Shown: positions 26,243-35,572 of the stretch, piece by piece
Layout: the number at the start of each line of letters is the position of its first letter
Position numbering within the stretch: position 1 is the first letter of the stretch
Assembly: GCA_951828515.1 (NCBI GenBank)
Contig: OX639992.1
Span: 3,078,217-3,142,216 of the forward strand
Direction of reading: 5' to 3'
Source of the DNA: an uncultured Poribacteria bacterium
GTDB lineage: Bacteria; Poribacteria; WGA-4E; WGA-3G
Length of the DNA: 64,000 bases
The notes under the pieces: generated by a model
Database searches by the model: none
What the model saw: the letters and a program-made list of their open reading frames with translations, nothing else
Told to the model about the DNA's origin: nothing
Program-made: the position numbers and the translations under genes

Positions 26243-26443
26243 GATAACCCAAGTTGCTACTAACACGTAAGTTTGATAATTAAAAATCCAAATGCGGTTT
26301 CTGTAGGTTGGGTTGAGCGGTAAAAGTTAAGACCTCTGTATTGATAAGCAAAATTTCGCCTTTCCATGAAGCCGTGATGAGCATAGATATAGCGAAACCC
26401 AACAAACAAATCACGAAGGTTTTTAGTCTCTTCCTCACCCCAG

Positions 26444-26477
26444 ATGAAGTTTAACAAAATATTTGGGTAATTCTATG
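26444..26477 (+). repeat. 34-bp interspersed box, copy 2
   Basis: ATGAAGTTTAACAAAATATT then TGGGTAATTCTATG; see copies at 2421-2454 and 54326-54359. Confidence 0.65.
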
Positions 26478-26494
26478 TTCCCCCAGGCCCGGTA

Positions 26495-26516
26495 GGTGCG
26501 GTTTCCTAACCGCACC
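26495..26516. repeat. Hairpin repeat with constant TCCT loop, copy 2
   Basis: Perfect stem GGTGCGGTT / AACCGCACC around loop TCCT, preceded by CCCGGTA. Same as 54296-54317. Confidence 0.78.
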
Positions 26517-26528
26517 ATAGGTGTCAAT

Positions 26529-26865
26529 TTAGGGATTTTCCGTAGCCTCTTGGAGTTTCCGCCATGTTGTATTTTTTCCAGTGCTTCTCTGGAAAGTGCC
26601 TCCATTTTCAAAGGCACGCTTTATGTCTTTCAAGGTTTCAAGGAGTGCTGTTTTTGCGTGATGAAAACTCAAAGCGATCAGCCTCGCATAGCCTGTGATA
26701 TACGTTGCGGTTTTGATGAAACTGTGTTGTATGTGTCGGTATCCTGTGCCTAACATGACGGCATTTTGGATGAGTATGGCAATGAGTTTGGCATAGATTT
26801 CAGAGAGGATGCGATAGGGTTTCTGACTCCGGGAGACCTGAAATTTCCGCTATAAGTCCTGCACG
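26529..26865 (-). pseudogene. C-terminal remnant of an IS4-type transposase
   Basis: The minus strand encodes 'KFQVSRSQKPYRILSEIYAKLIAILIQ', which fits the C-terminal helix region of IS4-family DDE transposases (riLxEiYAKLIaxliQhw). An in-frame TAG sits just before it (near 26850). Downstream codons run to a TGA at 26529. No catalytic DDE part, no terminal repeats seen. A dead insertion-sequence fragment. Confidence 0.6.
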
Positions 26866-27172
26866 ATATTAGTATCACACAAATATAGTTTTTTACTATG
26901 CTGCGATGAGTAAATGTGTTTTTTACCGTTTACACGCTTCTCTGCTTATCCAGTATCCCGAGACTGCACCCAATATACCGTGTAAAAACGTAGGTGTCAA
27001 GCAAAAGATTACAAAAAACTGGGTGTTTACAATCAATGTATATTGCTGTCCAGAAAATTACGTCAGTATTATACCCTGCAAAAAACCAGATGTCAAGAAA
27101 ACCGAGCCAAAACGCAATTTAAACGCCTACTGCCTGGACAAGGGCAACATTGCGAAACCCTGCAAACAATCT
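26866..27172. other. Intergenic region, nothing recognised
   Basis: A/T-rich, with a loose repetition of 'ggtgtcaagcaaaag' and 'gatgtcaagaaaac' at about 26991 and 27090. No gene or terminator seen. A plus-strand open frame crossing it runs antisense into the peptidase gene and was not accepted. Confidence 0.4.
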
Positions 27173-28441
27173 CTAACGTTCCGGGGCAGCATGACGGCTA
27201 AATCCTGTCAAATAATTCCCGATCTTATCTTGGATACTTCGCGCATATCTTGCTGGACCAACATAATGACTGATGAGGATCCCGAACGCAAACACCTCAT
27301 CGTCTGCTGTCACGGTATAGCCAGCGAGTGCAGAAACACCACTCAACGTCCCTGTTTTCGCACGCAATACCTTCTCGGCAGACATTCCTTGCATCCGGTT
27401 TTTCAGGGTGCCATCGACACCCGCAATCGGGAGCGATGCCAGATACTCCGGCATCAATTCAAAGTTGTGATACATATAGACGAGCAACTTCGTGAGCAAT
27501 TCGGCGTTGAGGAGGTTGTACCGAGAGAGTCCAGAACCGTCAACGAATCGGTGTGCCGGCGGTTCGCCCATAACTTCCTCTAAAAAATCAGCAATGGCTC
27601 CTCTTCCCTTTTTCCACGTCCCCGGTTCACCGATCACTTCGGCACCGATTGTCTTGAAAAGCAATTCAGCGATCCAGTTGTCACTCGGTTTGTTCATCAG
27701 TCTGAGAATGTCCGTGAGTGGCGGCGATAAATGTTTAGTTACGCTGTGTGCATCCGATGGGACTGTTCCAGAGACGATTTTACCCCTCACGTGAACGCCT
27801 TTTTCTATAAGCGCGGTTTTCAAAAGATGTCCACAGGCAAGGGCTCTGCTCATTGTGCTTACATTCGGTTCGACTTCTCGGATACTCAAGGCACTGATCC
27901 ACAGGGGTCTATCGTCCCGCATCCATCCCAGACCTTCCCAAACAGCATCGAGATATGTTTCATCGACGACGATGCTACCCTGTATCGACTTCACACCCAT
28001 TTGAAGCAACGCATCACCCAATTTTACAATATCTTGAGGTTGAAGTACCGGATCAGCCCTGCCTTTTAGATAGATGTTTCCTACGACTTCACCCTTCACA
28101 ACGGCATCAGCATAAAGTGTCGTCTCAAATTGGTAGTCCGACCCCAATTTCGCTAAGGCAGTTGCCGCCGTGAAGAGTTTTGTTGTGGAGGCAGGATGGT
28201 GTAACTTGCGGCTATTTTTTTCGTAAATCACTTCCCCTGTCTCAACGGCTACCACTTTGATACCGATGCTTGCGGTTGTGAACAACACTTCCTCCAGAAC
28301 GGCATTGATATCGGTGTGTAGTTTTTCGAGTGGATTTATAAGGGGTGTCGGCGGTTCGGTTTGAATCGGCTTGGTGGCAAATATCCCGCAACCTGAGAAT
28401 AACAGCGTACCGCAAAATAGAAAAATAACAAAGGTCTTCAT
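27173..28441 (-). CDS. dacB: D-Ala-D-Ala carboxypeptidase/endopeptidase, S13 (PBP4) family lipoprotein
   Basis: 422 residues from the ATG at 28441 (MKTFVIF). Lipobox LFSGC (14-18) predicts a lipid-anchored periplasmic enzyme that trims or cuts peptidoglycan cross-links. Penicillin-binding motifs: S85-T-T-K88 (PASTTKLF), SDN in NKPSDNWIAELL and KTG in RAKTGTLSG. The long segment between STTK and SDN is the family's inserted domain. An upstream in-frame ATG at 28477 would spoil the lipoprotein signal. Monocistronic. Confidence 0.92.
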   Translation of the reverse strand: MKTFVIFLFCGTLLFSGCGIFATKPIQTEPPTPLINPLEKLHTDINAVLEEVLFTTASIGIKVVAVETGEVIYEKNSRKLHHPASTTKLFTAATALAKLGSDYQFETTLYADAVVKGEVVGNIYLKGRADPVLQPQDIVKLGDALLQMGVKSIQGSIVVDETYLDAVWEGLGWMRDDRPLWISALSIREVEPNVSTMSRALACGHLLKTALIEKGVHVRGKIVSGTVPSDAHSVTKHLSPPLTDILRLMNKPSDNWIAELLFKTIGAEVIGEPGTWKKGRGAIADFLEEVMGEPPAHRFVDGSGLSRYNLLNAELLTKLLVYMYHNFELMPEYLASLPIAGVDGTLKNRMQGMSAEKVLRAKTGTLSGVSALAGYTVTADDEVFAFGILISHYVGPARYARSIQDKIGNYLTGFSRHAAPER

Positions 28442-28586
28442 GACTTCTAATAATATCACAATTGAGTGAATTGTCAAAATATAAACCGATTATAGTTAAT
28501 AATGAACTTCAATTTTAGATGTTCAAAAAAGGTGCTGCACAAGGCTTTTATTCTCCCATTGACCCTCCATAAAACACAGACAAAAT

Positions 28587-28615
28587 TTGACTTTTACCCT
28601 AAAATGTGATAAGAT
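28587..28615 (+). promoter_or_regulatory. Sigma70-type promoter for citramalate synthase gene
   Basis: TTGACT, 17-bp spacer, TAAGAT, about 110 bp upstream of the start. Confidence 0.7.
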
Positions 28616-28723
28616 ATTAGTAGACAGGTTAGACAAGGATCGCGACTTAAAAGCATAAAAGGAGACACGGAATTTTGGCGTTGTAGGGGAAGTTTGCAAA
28701 CCAAAACTTGCTGTGAAAACGAC

Positions 28724-30295
28724 ATGGTTGAATTTTACGACACCACACTCAGGGATGGCAGCCAAGCAGAAGGCGTAGCGTTTTCTGTTGAAGATAAACT
28801 TATCATTATAGAGGCACTGGACAAATTAGGCATTCGTTATATTGAGGGTGGCTATCCGGGTTCCAATCCGAAAGACATAGAATTTTTCAAACGGGCAAAA
28901 GACATGGCACTGGAAACGGCAACGATCGTGCCATTCGGTAGCACGCGCTATCCTACCTATACCGCTGATGCTGATCCAAATCTAACCGCTTTGCTGGATA
29001 CAGGGGCAAGGACCGTAACGATCTTTGGGAAGAGTTGGAGACTCCATGCCACGGATGTTCTGCGCGTCACAGCAGAAGAAAACCTGGAGTTAATTGAGAG
29101 TTCTGTCCGTTATCTCGTGGAAAATGGTCGCGAGGTCATCTACGATGCCGAGCATTTCTTTGATGGTTACGCTGACGATGCTGAATATGCCATGGAAACG
29201 CTACGAGCCGCTGCCACTGGTGGCGCGAGTTGCCTCGTCCTCTGTGATACGAATGGCGGTAGATTGCCGTTAGAAGTTCAGGAAGGTGTTGAAGTCGTCC
29301 TGTCCGATCTGTCATTGCCTGTCGGTATCCATACCCACAACGACGCAGGAATGGGTGCCGCAAACGCAGTGCTCGCCGTGCAAGCAGGCGCGACCCATGT
29401 GCAAGGCACTTTCAACGGCTACGGTGAACGGTGCGGAAACGCGAACCTCGCCTCTATCATCCCCACAATTCTACTCAAACTCGGAATAAAATGTCTCAGC
29501 GATACGCAATTGCAAGCACTAACAAGCGTGTCCCGACTCATCAGTGAGTTGGCGAACCTCCCGCATGATGAACGCCAACCCTACGTTGGACGTTCCGCCT
29601 TTGCGCATAAAGGGGGTTTACATACCGATGCCATCCGTAAAAACCGTCTTACCTATGAGCATATCGTGCCGGAAACGGTCGGTAATACGCAACGAATTCT
29701 CGTTTCCGACCAAGCGGGACGCGGCACTATCATGAAAAAAATCGAAAAAGAGTATCCCGATTACGACAAGGATTCACCACAGGTGCTGGAACTCTTCAAA
29801 CGCCTCAAAGAAGCGGAACAGGATGGCTACCAGTACGAAGCCGCTGAAGCATCGTTTGAACTTCTGACGCATAAGGTATTCAATGGATATGAATCCTTCT
29901 TTGAGTCTGTCGGTTTCCGCGTGATTATCGAACAGTTCAGTGACTTCGCCATGCGTTCTGAAGCAACGATAAAGGTTATGACGCCGGACGGTCTTACCGC
30001 ACATACCGCCGCTGATGGAGATGGACCGGTCAATGCACTCGATACTGCACTCCGAAAAGCACTTGAGCAGTTCTACCCCGCCTTACAGACAGTTCGACTC
30101 GTAGATTACAAAGTTCGAGTGCTGGATACAAAAGCCGGTACCGGGTCTAAGGTTCGAGTGCTGATTGAAGCGAGTGATGGTGAGAGAACTTGGAGAACCG
30201 TCGGTGTTTCGGAGAATATCATCTCTGCAAGCTGCGAAGCCCTGATAGATAGTTTCGAGTATAAACTCTATACAGATAAAACTTCTGTTGCTTAG
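28724..30295 (+). CDS. cimA: (R)-citramalate synthase
   Basis: 523 residues from ATG 28724 (a TTG at 28694 with AGGGGA upstream is an alternative, adding 10 residues). Condenses pyruvate and acetyl-CoA to citramalate, first step of the threonine-independent isoleucine route. DRE-TIM barrel signature FYDTTLRDGSQAEG at the N-terminus, metal His pair in GIHTHNDAGMG, 'GTFNGYGERCGNANL', and a C-terminal regulatory LeuA-dimer domain (about 390-520). 'AFAHKGGLHTDAI' is typical. Length fits CimA rather than 2-isopropylmalate synthase. Good promoter upstream. Confidence 0.93.
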   Translation: MVEFYDTTLRDGSQAEGVAFSVEDKLIIIEALDKLGIRYIEGGYPGSNPKDIEFFKRAKDMALETATIVPFGSTRYPTYTADADPNLTALLDTGARTVTIFGKSWRLHATDVLRVTAEENLELIESSVRYLVENGREVIYDAEHFFDGYADDAEYAMETLRAAATGGASCLVLCDTNGGRLPLEVQEGVEVVLSDLSLPVGIHTHNDAGMGAANAVLAVQAGATHVQGTFNGYGERCGNANLASIIPTILLKLGIKCLSDTQLQALTSVSRLISELANLPHDERQPYVGRSAFAHKGGLHTDAIRKNRLTYEHIVPETVGNTQRILVSDQAGRGTIMKKIEKEYPDYDKDSPQVLELFKRLKEAEQDGYQYEAAEASFELLTHKVFNGYESFFESVGFRVIIEQFSDFAMRSEATIKVMTPDGLTAHTAADGDGPVNALDTALRKALEQFYPALQTVRLVDYKVRVLDTKAGTGSKVRVLIEASDGERTWRTVGVSENIISASCEALIDSFEYKLYTDKTSVA

Positions 30296-30303
30296 TCGCA
30301 AAC

Positions 30304-30323
30304 TTTTTAATTTTACCTTGCGG
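30304..30323 (-). repeat. CCGCAAGG-type A/T-rich repeat
   Basis: Reads CCGCAAGGTAAAATTAAAAA on the minus strand, where there is no gene start. This shows the element is an interspersed repeat, not only a ribosome-binding leader. Confidence 0.55.
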
Positions 30324-30375
30324 TTAAACGACGTAGGTCAAAACTTTGAAGTGCCTCGTATCTTTGGGGGAAAAC

Positions 30376-30963
30376 ATGGGACATTTAGACACAATTGAAA
30401 AAGCAGCACAGAAATTGATCACACTCTGTCAGAAAGAGAAGCAAACAAAAACCGACAAAGAAAAGATGCTCGTAATACATGCCGAGATCTTTAAAAGCAT
30501 CGAAAACCTTTCCGAATGTGAACTCTGCGGTACAATCACGGAAATGATTGTGACGATGACCCTAACTGATGTTACAGCGAAACTGTGTAAGGAATGTGGG
30601 GTCAAATCGCTGGAGGCAGGAAAAATCCAGGCTTCCAAACAGGGAACATCTCGAAAACGAACTCGCCGTGCAAAGACACCGACGTCTGCCTCGTCGAAAT
30701 CGAAATCTAAGACCGATGGAGCACCTTCCAAACGTGCGACCCCCGTTAAAGAACCAGAAACCCCAGCCGCGCTACATACCCGTATCGAAGCACAGACCGG
30801 CATCAAGAAAGCCGATGTGAGACGTCTCCATAAGATTGTTCAGGACATTGCTGCCCCGATGAGTCTGGAACATACGCTCGCCTATGTCCAACGCGAGGTA
30901 GAGATAGCAAAAATAAAGGTGGAGGCAGATGCATTAAAAAAAGCGGTTCCCCTACTGACTTAA
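30376..30963 (+). CDS. Hypothetical protein with Cys4-type zinc motif and basic linker
   Basis: 195 residues from the ATG at 30376 (GGGGGA 5 bases upstream); an earlier in-frame ATG at 30346 is less likely. The N-terminal helical part is followed by C-x2-C (ECELCG) and a second C-x2-C (LCKECG) about 27 residues later, forming a probable zinc ribbon. Residues about 95-145 are a Lys/Arg/Ser/Pro-rich linker. The C-terminus is helical. Could bind nucleic acid; not recognised further. Confidence 0.7.
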   Translation: MGHLDTIEKAAQKLITLCQKEKQTKTDKEKMLVIHAEIFKSIENLSECELCGTITEMIVTMTLTDVTAKLCKECGVKSLEAGKIQASKQGTSRKRTRRAKTPTSASSKSKSKTDGAPSKRATPVKEPETPAALHTRIEAQTGIKKADVRRLHKIVQDIAAPMSLEHTLAYVQREVEIAKIKVEADALKKAVPLLT

Positions 30964-30977
30964 TAATGAGGAACCGC
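30935..30977 (-). terminator. Rho-independent terminator of the epimerase gene
   Basis: Stem GCGGTTCC / GGAACCGC with a 19-base loop; on the minus strand followed by seven T. It overlaps the end of the convergent 30376-30963 gene. Confidence 0.78.
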
Positions 30978-30992
30978 GGGCGCGACTACGGT

Positions 30993-31973
30993 TTAGCCTG
31001 TCTGGATGTGCTTTGTCCATTCGCGATTCGCCTGATACCACTCCACAAGTGCGGTGATACCTTGCCGAAAACTGACTTGAGGTCGCCACCCTAAAAGTTT
31101 TTCCGCTTTCCGGATATCTGCCCACGTGGCGCGGACATCTGCCGGATGAAACGGCTGGTGTGAGAGCTCGGCTTCTCTACCAACCAGCTCCTCGATCAAC
31201 CGAATCGTATCAATAAGCACAATAGGACTGTCTGAGCCGAGATTAATCACTTCGTATCCGAGTGGTTTCAGTCCCGCAATCACACCACGGGCAATGTCTT
31301 CAAGATAGGTATAGTCACGTGAGGATTGTTTGCCATCACCGTAGACGGTAACCGGTTTCCCTTCGCTAATCCAATGTACAAAACGAAATGCGCTCATATC
31401 GGGTCTGCCAGCGGGTCCGTACACAGTGAAAAAGCGGAAAATTGTCACGTCGATACCGTAGAGATGGTGGTAACTATGGCAGAGTGATTCAGCACCTTTT
31501 TTCGAGGCGGCATAAGGGGATAAGGGTCCGTTCGTGTCTGCCTCCTCGCTGAAAGGAAGGGGATTATTCGCGCCGTAAAGGCTTGATGTTGATGCCAACA
31601 CAAATTTCTTCACCTCAAATTCGCGGCATAACTCCAGCAGATTCAACGTACCGGTTACGTTCGTATCAATGTACACCCACGGATTTTCGACAGATTGTCT
31701 TACACCGGCGCGCGCCGCGAGATTAATCACAGCGTCGAATGTAGGGGTATCCCTCTTGAATATTGCTTGCAAGGTTTCCTGATCGCAGATGTCTGAACGG
31801 TGAAAGTGGAAGTTTGAGGTGCCTTCAAGCTGATTGAGTCTCCACTGCTTAACCTGTGTGTCATACGCGGCGTTTAAGTTATCTACCCCAACGACGGTGT
31901 GTCCTGTTTCTAACAAGAACTCGGTCACTTTCCATCCGATGAATCCAGCGCAACCGGTGACGAGATATTTCAT
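30993..31973 (-). CDS. NAD-dependent UDP-sugar epimerase (UDP-glucuronate 4-epimerase-like)
   Basis: 326 residues, extended SDR. Rossmann motif GCAGFIG (7-13), active-site Ser region LASTSSLYG and the YxxxK pair in YAASKKGAE. 'FRFFTVYGPAGRPDMS' is typical of UDP-GlcA 4-epimerases, which make UDP-galacturonate for surface polysaccharide. Full length. SD AGAGGA upstream. Ends with a strong terminator. Confidence 0.9.
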   Translation of the reverse strand: MKYLVTGCAGFIGWKVTEFLLETGHTVVGVDNLNAAYDTQVKQWRLNQLEGTSNFHFHRSDICDQETLQAIFKRDTPTFDAVINLAARAGVRQSVENPWVYIDTNVTGTLNLLELCREFEVKKFVLASTSSLYGANNPLPFSEEADTNGPLSPYAASKKGAESLCHSYHHLYGIDVTIFRFFTVYGPAGRPDMSAFRFVHWISEGKPVTVYGDGKQSSRDYTYLEDIARGVIAGLKPLGYEVINLGSDSPIVLIDTIRLIEELVGREAELSHQPFHPADVRATWADIRKAEKLLGWRPQVSFRQGITALVEWYQANREWTKHIQTG

Positions 31974-32018
31974 AATGACAATCCTCTTTTGACTTTTTCT
32001 TCTAATATACCGGTCATT

Positions 32019-32573
32019 TCACTTCCGTTCCGTCTCTGGCATCTTTAAAAGTTTGTCGATTTCTTTTTTGAGTTCGGTGTAAATTTCTGCCTCAAAATTC
32101 ACTTTTCGGTGGAACACGATTGTGCCTTTCTGTGAGATTAGATAGAGCGTCGGTTTCTTCTTTTCCGTCTGATACCGTTTATGCACCGCGCCTTTCCAAT
32201 CCAGTAGGAATTTCACAGCAGGCGGGTTTTTCTTCAGTTGACCTCTGATAAACCCTTTCGGTATAAACCCGGGAACGCTCCGTAAATCACCGATAATATA
32301 GGCGACAACCTGTTCGTTCTCTCCGTACGCCTTCTGGAATGCCTCTGCCCACTTGTCGTCTTCCTTCCGAATCTTACGGTTGCCCATAATAAGGAAGACG
32401 ACCTTGCCGCGCAACTTCTTTAACGCATGCGCCTTTTCTTCAGCATCTTGGAGCGTCCAATCTGGCGCGATGTCGCCCACTTTCGGGGGTGCTGTTTCTG
32501 ATGTTTCATCGGCAAAAGCCATGAACATCCCGAAGAAGGTAATGCTAATGATAGTGGCAATAAATAGTTTCAT
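32019..32573 (-). CDS. Exported thioredoxin-fold (AhpC/TSA-like) protein lacking cysteines
   Basis: 184 residues with a signal peptide (1-21, ending MAFA). 'KVGDIAPDWTLQDAEEKAHALKKLRGKVVFLIM' is the redoxin opening, but the position where CxxC or the peroxidatic Cys should be reads GNRKIRKED. No cysteine appears in the mature protein. 'KKPTLYLISQKGTIVFH' supplies the cis-Pro strand. So the fold is kept while redox chemistry is not expected. AAGGA upstream of the ATG. Same strand as the epimerase, 45 bp upstream. Confidence 0.82.
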   Translation of the reverse strand: MKLFIATIISITFFGMFMAFADETSETAPPKVGDIAPDWTLQDAEEKAHALKKLRGKVVFLIMGNRKIRKEDDKWAEAFQKAYGENEQVVAYIIGDLRSVPGFIPKGFIRGQLKKNPPAVKFLLDWKGAVHKRYQTEKKKPTLYLISQKGTIVFHRKVNFEAEIYTELKKEIDKLLKMPETERK

Positions 32574-32637
32574 GGCGGTCTTCGGTTCCTTGTTTTTCTT
32601 ATCAACATTCTAACATCCTCTGGGAACAAATGTCAAG

Positions 32638-32666
32638 TTGACTTTTCCCGAAAAATCTGCTACGCT
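32638..32666 (+). promoter_or_regulatory. Sigma70-type promoter
   Basis: TTGACT, 17-bp spacer, TACGCT; 55 bp upstream of the 32721 ATG. Likely drives 32721-35506. Confidence 0.6.
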
Positions 32667-32720
32667 ATTAGACAAGAAAATCGTGGTAACAAATGCTTTC
32701 CTATTATAGGACTCTGTGAC

Positions 32721-33428
32721 ATGAATGCTGAACATGATATCCCTACACTTTTGAATCAGATTCGGGAGGAAGTGCTCCCGCACATCACACATCCGTCGAA
32801 ACTCCAGACGACTGAGAGTTTGCAAGGCCTCAGGAGTCGGCTCCATAGCCTCCACTATTACTGCATTCGCACGCAGATCCCCGATTCGGTTTGCAACCGT
32901 GTAGAGATTTTGCTTTCAACGAGTTCAGACCTTTGGCATCTCATCGCTGAAAACGAGTTGATGCTGAAAAACCTGAAAGAGTATACGCGTGTGCGAACCT
33001 TCTCTGCAGAGGCAGAGGGAATTACCAATATTGAAGAACTCCTTTCCGGCGAAGATACCCTCCGCGATGTGCTCATCAATAGTGTGGCTTTTATGCTCAA
33101 TTGGAAAGCGAATACAATCTGGGTGGACTCTGCGAAACGGGCACGTACCGCAATGGCAAAAAATTATATACTGGAGATTCAAGATCGCATCTGGCAGTTC
33201 ATCAAAGAGAGTACGGTGGAGACAGGAGATGACGATTTAGAAAAAGCCGAACAGGTACGAGAACGCGCAGACAGATTGCTCGCGGTCGTTCATGCCAGCG
33301 ATTTGCCGACAGAAGCACAGGTTACGCTCCTAATGCAAATCTATACATTATTGCTGCGACTTCAACTCGGTCAGTTGATCATCCAATTAGAAACCCTTCA
33401 AGACCAAGAGAATGGAACGGACACATGA
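32721..33428 (+). CDS. Hypothetical helical protein
   Basis: 235 residues, predicted almost all alpha-helical, no signal and no membrane segment. No domain recognised. The last codons overlap the ATGA start of the hydrolase gene by 4 bases, so it leads an operon with the hydrolase and mazG. A cytoplasmic partner or regulator is possible but not shown. Confidence 0.75.
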   Translation: MNAEHDIPTLLNQIREEVLPHITHPSKLQTTESLQGLRSRLHSLHYYCIRTQIPDSVCNRVEILLSTSSDLWHLIAENELMLKNLKEYTRVRTFSAEAEGITNIEELLSGEDTLRDVLINSVAFMLNWKANTIWVDSAKRARTAMAKNYILEIQDRIWQFIKESTVETGDDDLEKAEQVRERADRLLAVVHASDLPTEAQVTLLMQIYTLLLRLQLGQLIIQLETLQDQENGTDT

Positions 33429-34705
33429 AAACACGTCTTTTCGATGCCGCTTGCAGGTTTCCGAAACTTGCTATCAGAGGTCTACGTTCCAATAACTTAT
33501 CCTTCCACATGAGGATCGCGTACTGCATCGCATTCCCACTCCTGCTGTTTTGTGGAGCAGTTGCCGCTGATATATCTACCGTGTCGCCGGGCACAGAAGT
33601 CCGTATCACGGCTCCAAAAACAGGGAAAACATTTCTGCTTTACGTCCCGGTTGATTACACCGATAAACGTCCGTTTCCGGTCATTTTTTGTTACCACGGC
33701 TACCGCGGAACAGCTACAACGTGGCCCTTCAAGCAGGTAACAAAAGGAGAGGGGTTTATCGTTGTCGGTATGAATTACGCAACTGACACCTACTATAACA
33801 AGCTCCGCTTCACCGAAACGGCGAAGGAGAAAATCTTCTTTGATGAGGCGTTAGAAATTGTCTCAACACGGGTGAACGTTGCCCAAGACTACATTTTTAT
33901 GGGGGGTTATAGTCAAGGCGGTTACTCAACTACCGTTCTCGGAGAGCAACTGTTAGACCGATTAGCGGGGAATCTCGTCCTTGGTGCTGGGAGATGCTAT
34001 GTGGACATGAATCCACCACCAGCGGAACTAATCCGCGGGCATCCGTTCTTTTACGGTGTAGGGGAACTGGATGACCCACATTACCCACGTGCAAAACGTG
34101 CTTTGCAGTTTTATACAGAATGCGGTGCAGATGTGACTTTTGAGGGTTGGAAAGATGAAACGCACAAACTCTCTCCACAGTGGATGACAAAAACAAAAAT
34201 GCGGGAATGGCTTATCACGTACGGACCCATGAAACAGGTTGAATCCGGGTTTGAAAAGGCACAAACCGTTGAAAAGGATGGCAGGCTTGGTGAGGCATTG
34301 ATACTTTATACGCAGATTGCGGGGATTTTGCCTGATACAGAACTGTGCCGCAGGGCAAAAAAATTGGCAGTGCATCTCGGCACCCAAGCCGAAACACAAT
34401 TCAATCGGATAAAAGAGACTGCCGATGAGAAACCGTACACTGAGACAGTAAAGGCATTAGAGGTATTCCGAGATAAATATACCGGCAGCGTCTTTGAAGG
34501 ACACGCAGTGTACCTGCTCAGTGAACTGCTGAATGCCAAAGCGGATGCATTAGAGGGTCGAGCGCGAGAGGCAGAGGCAGAGAAAAACTATGTTCGTGCG
34601 CTGCAACTCTACGAACTCTATCTTACCTACTTCCCGGAAGCAAAACGCTACTCGGAGGTCCGAAAGCATATAGAAACTTTGAAAAACAAAACAGGTTTGA
34701 AGTAA
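33425..34705 (+). CDS. Alpha/beta hydrolase with C-terminal TPR-like repeats
   Basis: 426 residues. The esterase/dienelactone-hydrolase-type domain has 'FPVIFCYHGYRGTA' (oxyanion region) and nucleophile elbow GGYSQGGYS. An acidic residue in GVGELDDPHY and a His in KDETHKLSP complete a possible triad. Residues about 280-425 carry helical TPR-like pairs ('GRLGEALILYTQIAGILP', 'YVRALQLYELYLTYFPEAK'). A clean signal peptide starts at the internal ATG 33509 (MRIAYCIAFPLLL...), so translation may begin there; 33425 gives the 4-base overlap with the gene before. Probably exported. Confidence 0.82.
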   Translation: MKTRLFDAACRFPKLAIRGLRSNNLSFHMRIAYCIAFPLLLFCGAVAADISTVSPGTEVRITAPKTGKTFLLYVPVDYTDKRPFPVIFCYHGYRGTATTWPFKQVTKGEGFIVVGMNYATDTYYNKLRFTETAKEKIFFDEALEIVSTRVNVAQDYIFMGGYSQGGYSTTVLGEQLLDRLAGNLVLGAGRCYVDMNPPPAELIRGHPFFYGVGELDDPHYPRAKRALQFYTECGADVTFEGWKDETHKLSPQWMTKTKMREWLITYGPMKQVESGFEKAQTVEKDGRLGEALILYTQIAGILPDTELCRRAKKLAVHLGTQAETQFNRIKETADEKPYTETVKALEVFRDKYTGSVFEGHAVYLLSELLNAKADALEGRAREAEAEKNYVRALQLYELYLTYFPEAKRYSEVRKHIETLKNKTGLK

Positions 34706-34714
34706 GGAGGACCT

Positions 34715-35506
34715 ATGCAAAAAGAATTATTTGAAGAACTTATCGAGGTCATAGCGACATTAAGAGGTGAGAACGGATGTCCGTGGGATCGCGAGCAAAC
34801 ACATGAAACGCTGAAATCCACGCTCATTGAGGAAACCTACGAGACACTTGAAGCGATCGATGCAGGCGACCCAAAAAAATTGAAAGAGGAATTGGGCGAC
34901 CTTCTGCTGAACATCATGCTCCAAGCACAGATCGCAGCGGAACATAAAGATTTTGACATCTACGCCGTAATCGAAACGTTGACGGAAAAACTCATCCGGC
35001 GACATCCACACGTCTTTGGCGATGTCAATGTTGAGGATTCAGACGAAGTTGTGAAGAATTGGGAAGAGATTAAACGCCAAGAGGCAGGCTATGAGGATCG
35101 GAAATCAGTGCTTGATGGGATTCCGGATGCTCTTCCGACACTTCTCCGTGCCCAGAAGATACAGAATCGAGTAGCGCGTGTCGGTTTCGACTGGGATAAG
35201 CTCGCCGATGTTGTCGCCAAAGTCGACGAAGAACTCCAAGAGGTTAAGGCGAGTATCAGGGCAGATGAACCGGAAGCGATTTCGATGGAGCTCGGAGACC
35301 TGTTCTTTGCCGTCGTCAATCTGTGTCGCTTTATGGAGATTCAAGCCGAAGAGACACTGCGAGGGGCGAACCGCAAGTTTATGGCACGCTTTAAATGGAT
35401 GGAAGCAGAATTAGAACACCGTGGTACAAATTTTGAATCGCAAGATTTAGAGAGTCTCGATGCGATCTGGGAAGAAGCGAAAAAAGCGGAAGCTGACACG
35501 GATTAA
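34715..35506 (+). CDS. mazG: Nucleoside triphosphate pyrophosphohydrolase MazG
   Basis: 263 residues, hydrolyses (d)NTPs to monophosphates and PPi, a house-cleaning enzyme. Two MazG domains: 'RGENGCPWDREQTHETLKSTLIEETYETLEAI' plus 'EELGDLLLNIMLQAQIA', then a second 'DELAEVKA'-like stretch and 'SMELGDLFFAVVNLCRF'. The EExxE and ExxD Mg-binding residues are present in both halves. Strong SD (TAAGGAGG). Nine bases after the hydrolase gene. Confidence 0.95.
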   Translation: MQKELFEELIEVIATLRGENGCPWDREQTHETLKSTLIEETYETLEAIDAGDPKKLKEELGDLLLNIMLQAQIAAEHKDFDIYAVIETLTEKLIRRHPHVFGDVNVEDSDEVVKNWEEIKRQEAGYEDRKSVLDGIPDALPTLLRAQKIQNRVARVGFDWDKLADVVAKVDEELQEVKASIRADEPEAISMELGDLFFAVVNLCRFMEIQAEETLRGANRKFMARFKWMEAELEHRGTNFESQDLESLDAIWEEAKKAEADTD

Positions 35507-35572
35507 TTCTATCTTTACACAAATCCCCGGGCATAGAAATTTAGGAACTGAAACTGGAGTACAGGTGGGTGA

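Larger units (their letters stand above)
26243..26528. repeat. Intergenic repeat mosaic
   Basis: No gene. Holds the 34-bp box copy 2 (26444-26477) and the hairpin at 26495-26516. 'AACCCAAGTTGC' near 26246 also occurs near 42790. Confidence 0.55.

Noticed and set aside
26906..27583. 225-codon plus-strand frame
   Set aside because: Runs antisense into the clear PBP4-type gene, has no SD and no domain-like composition.
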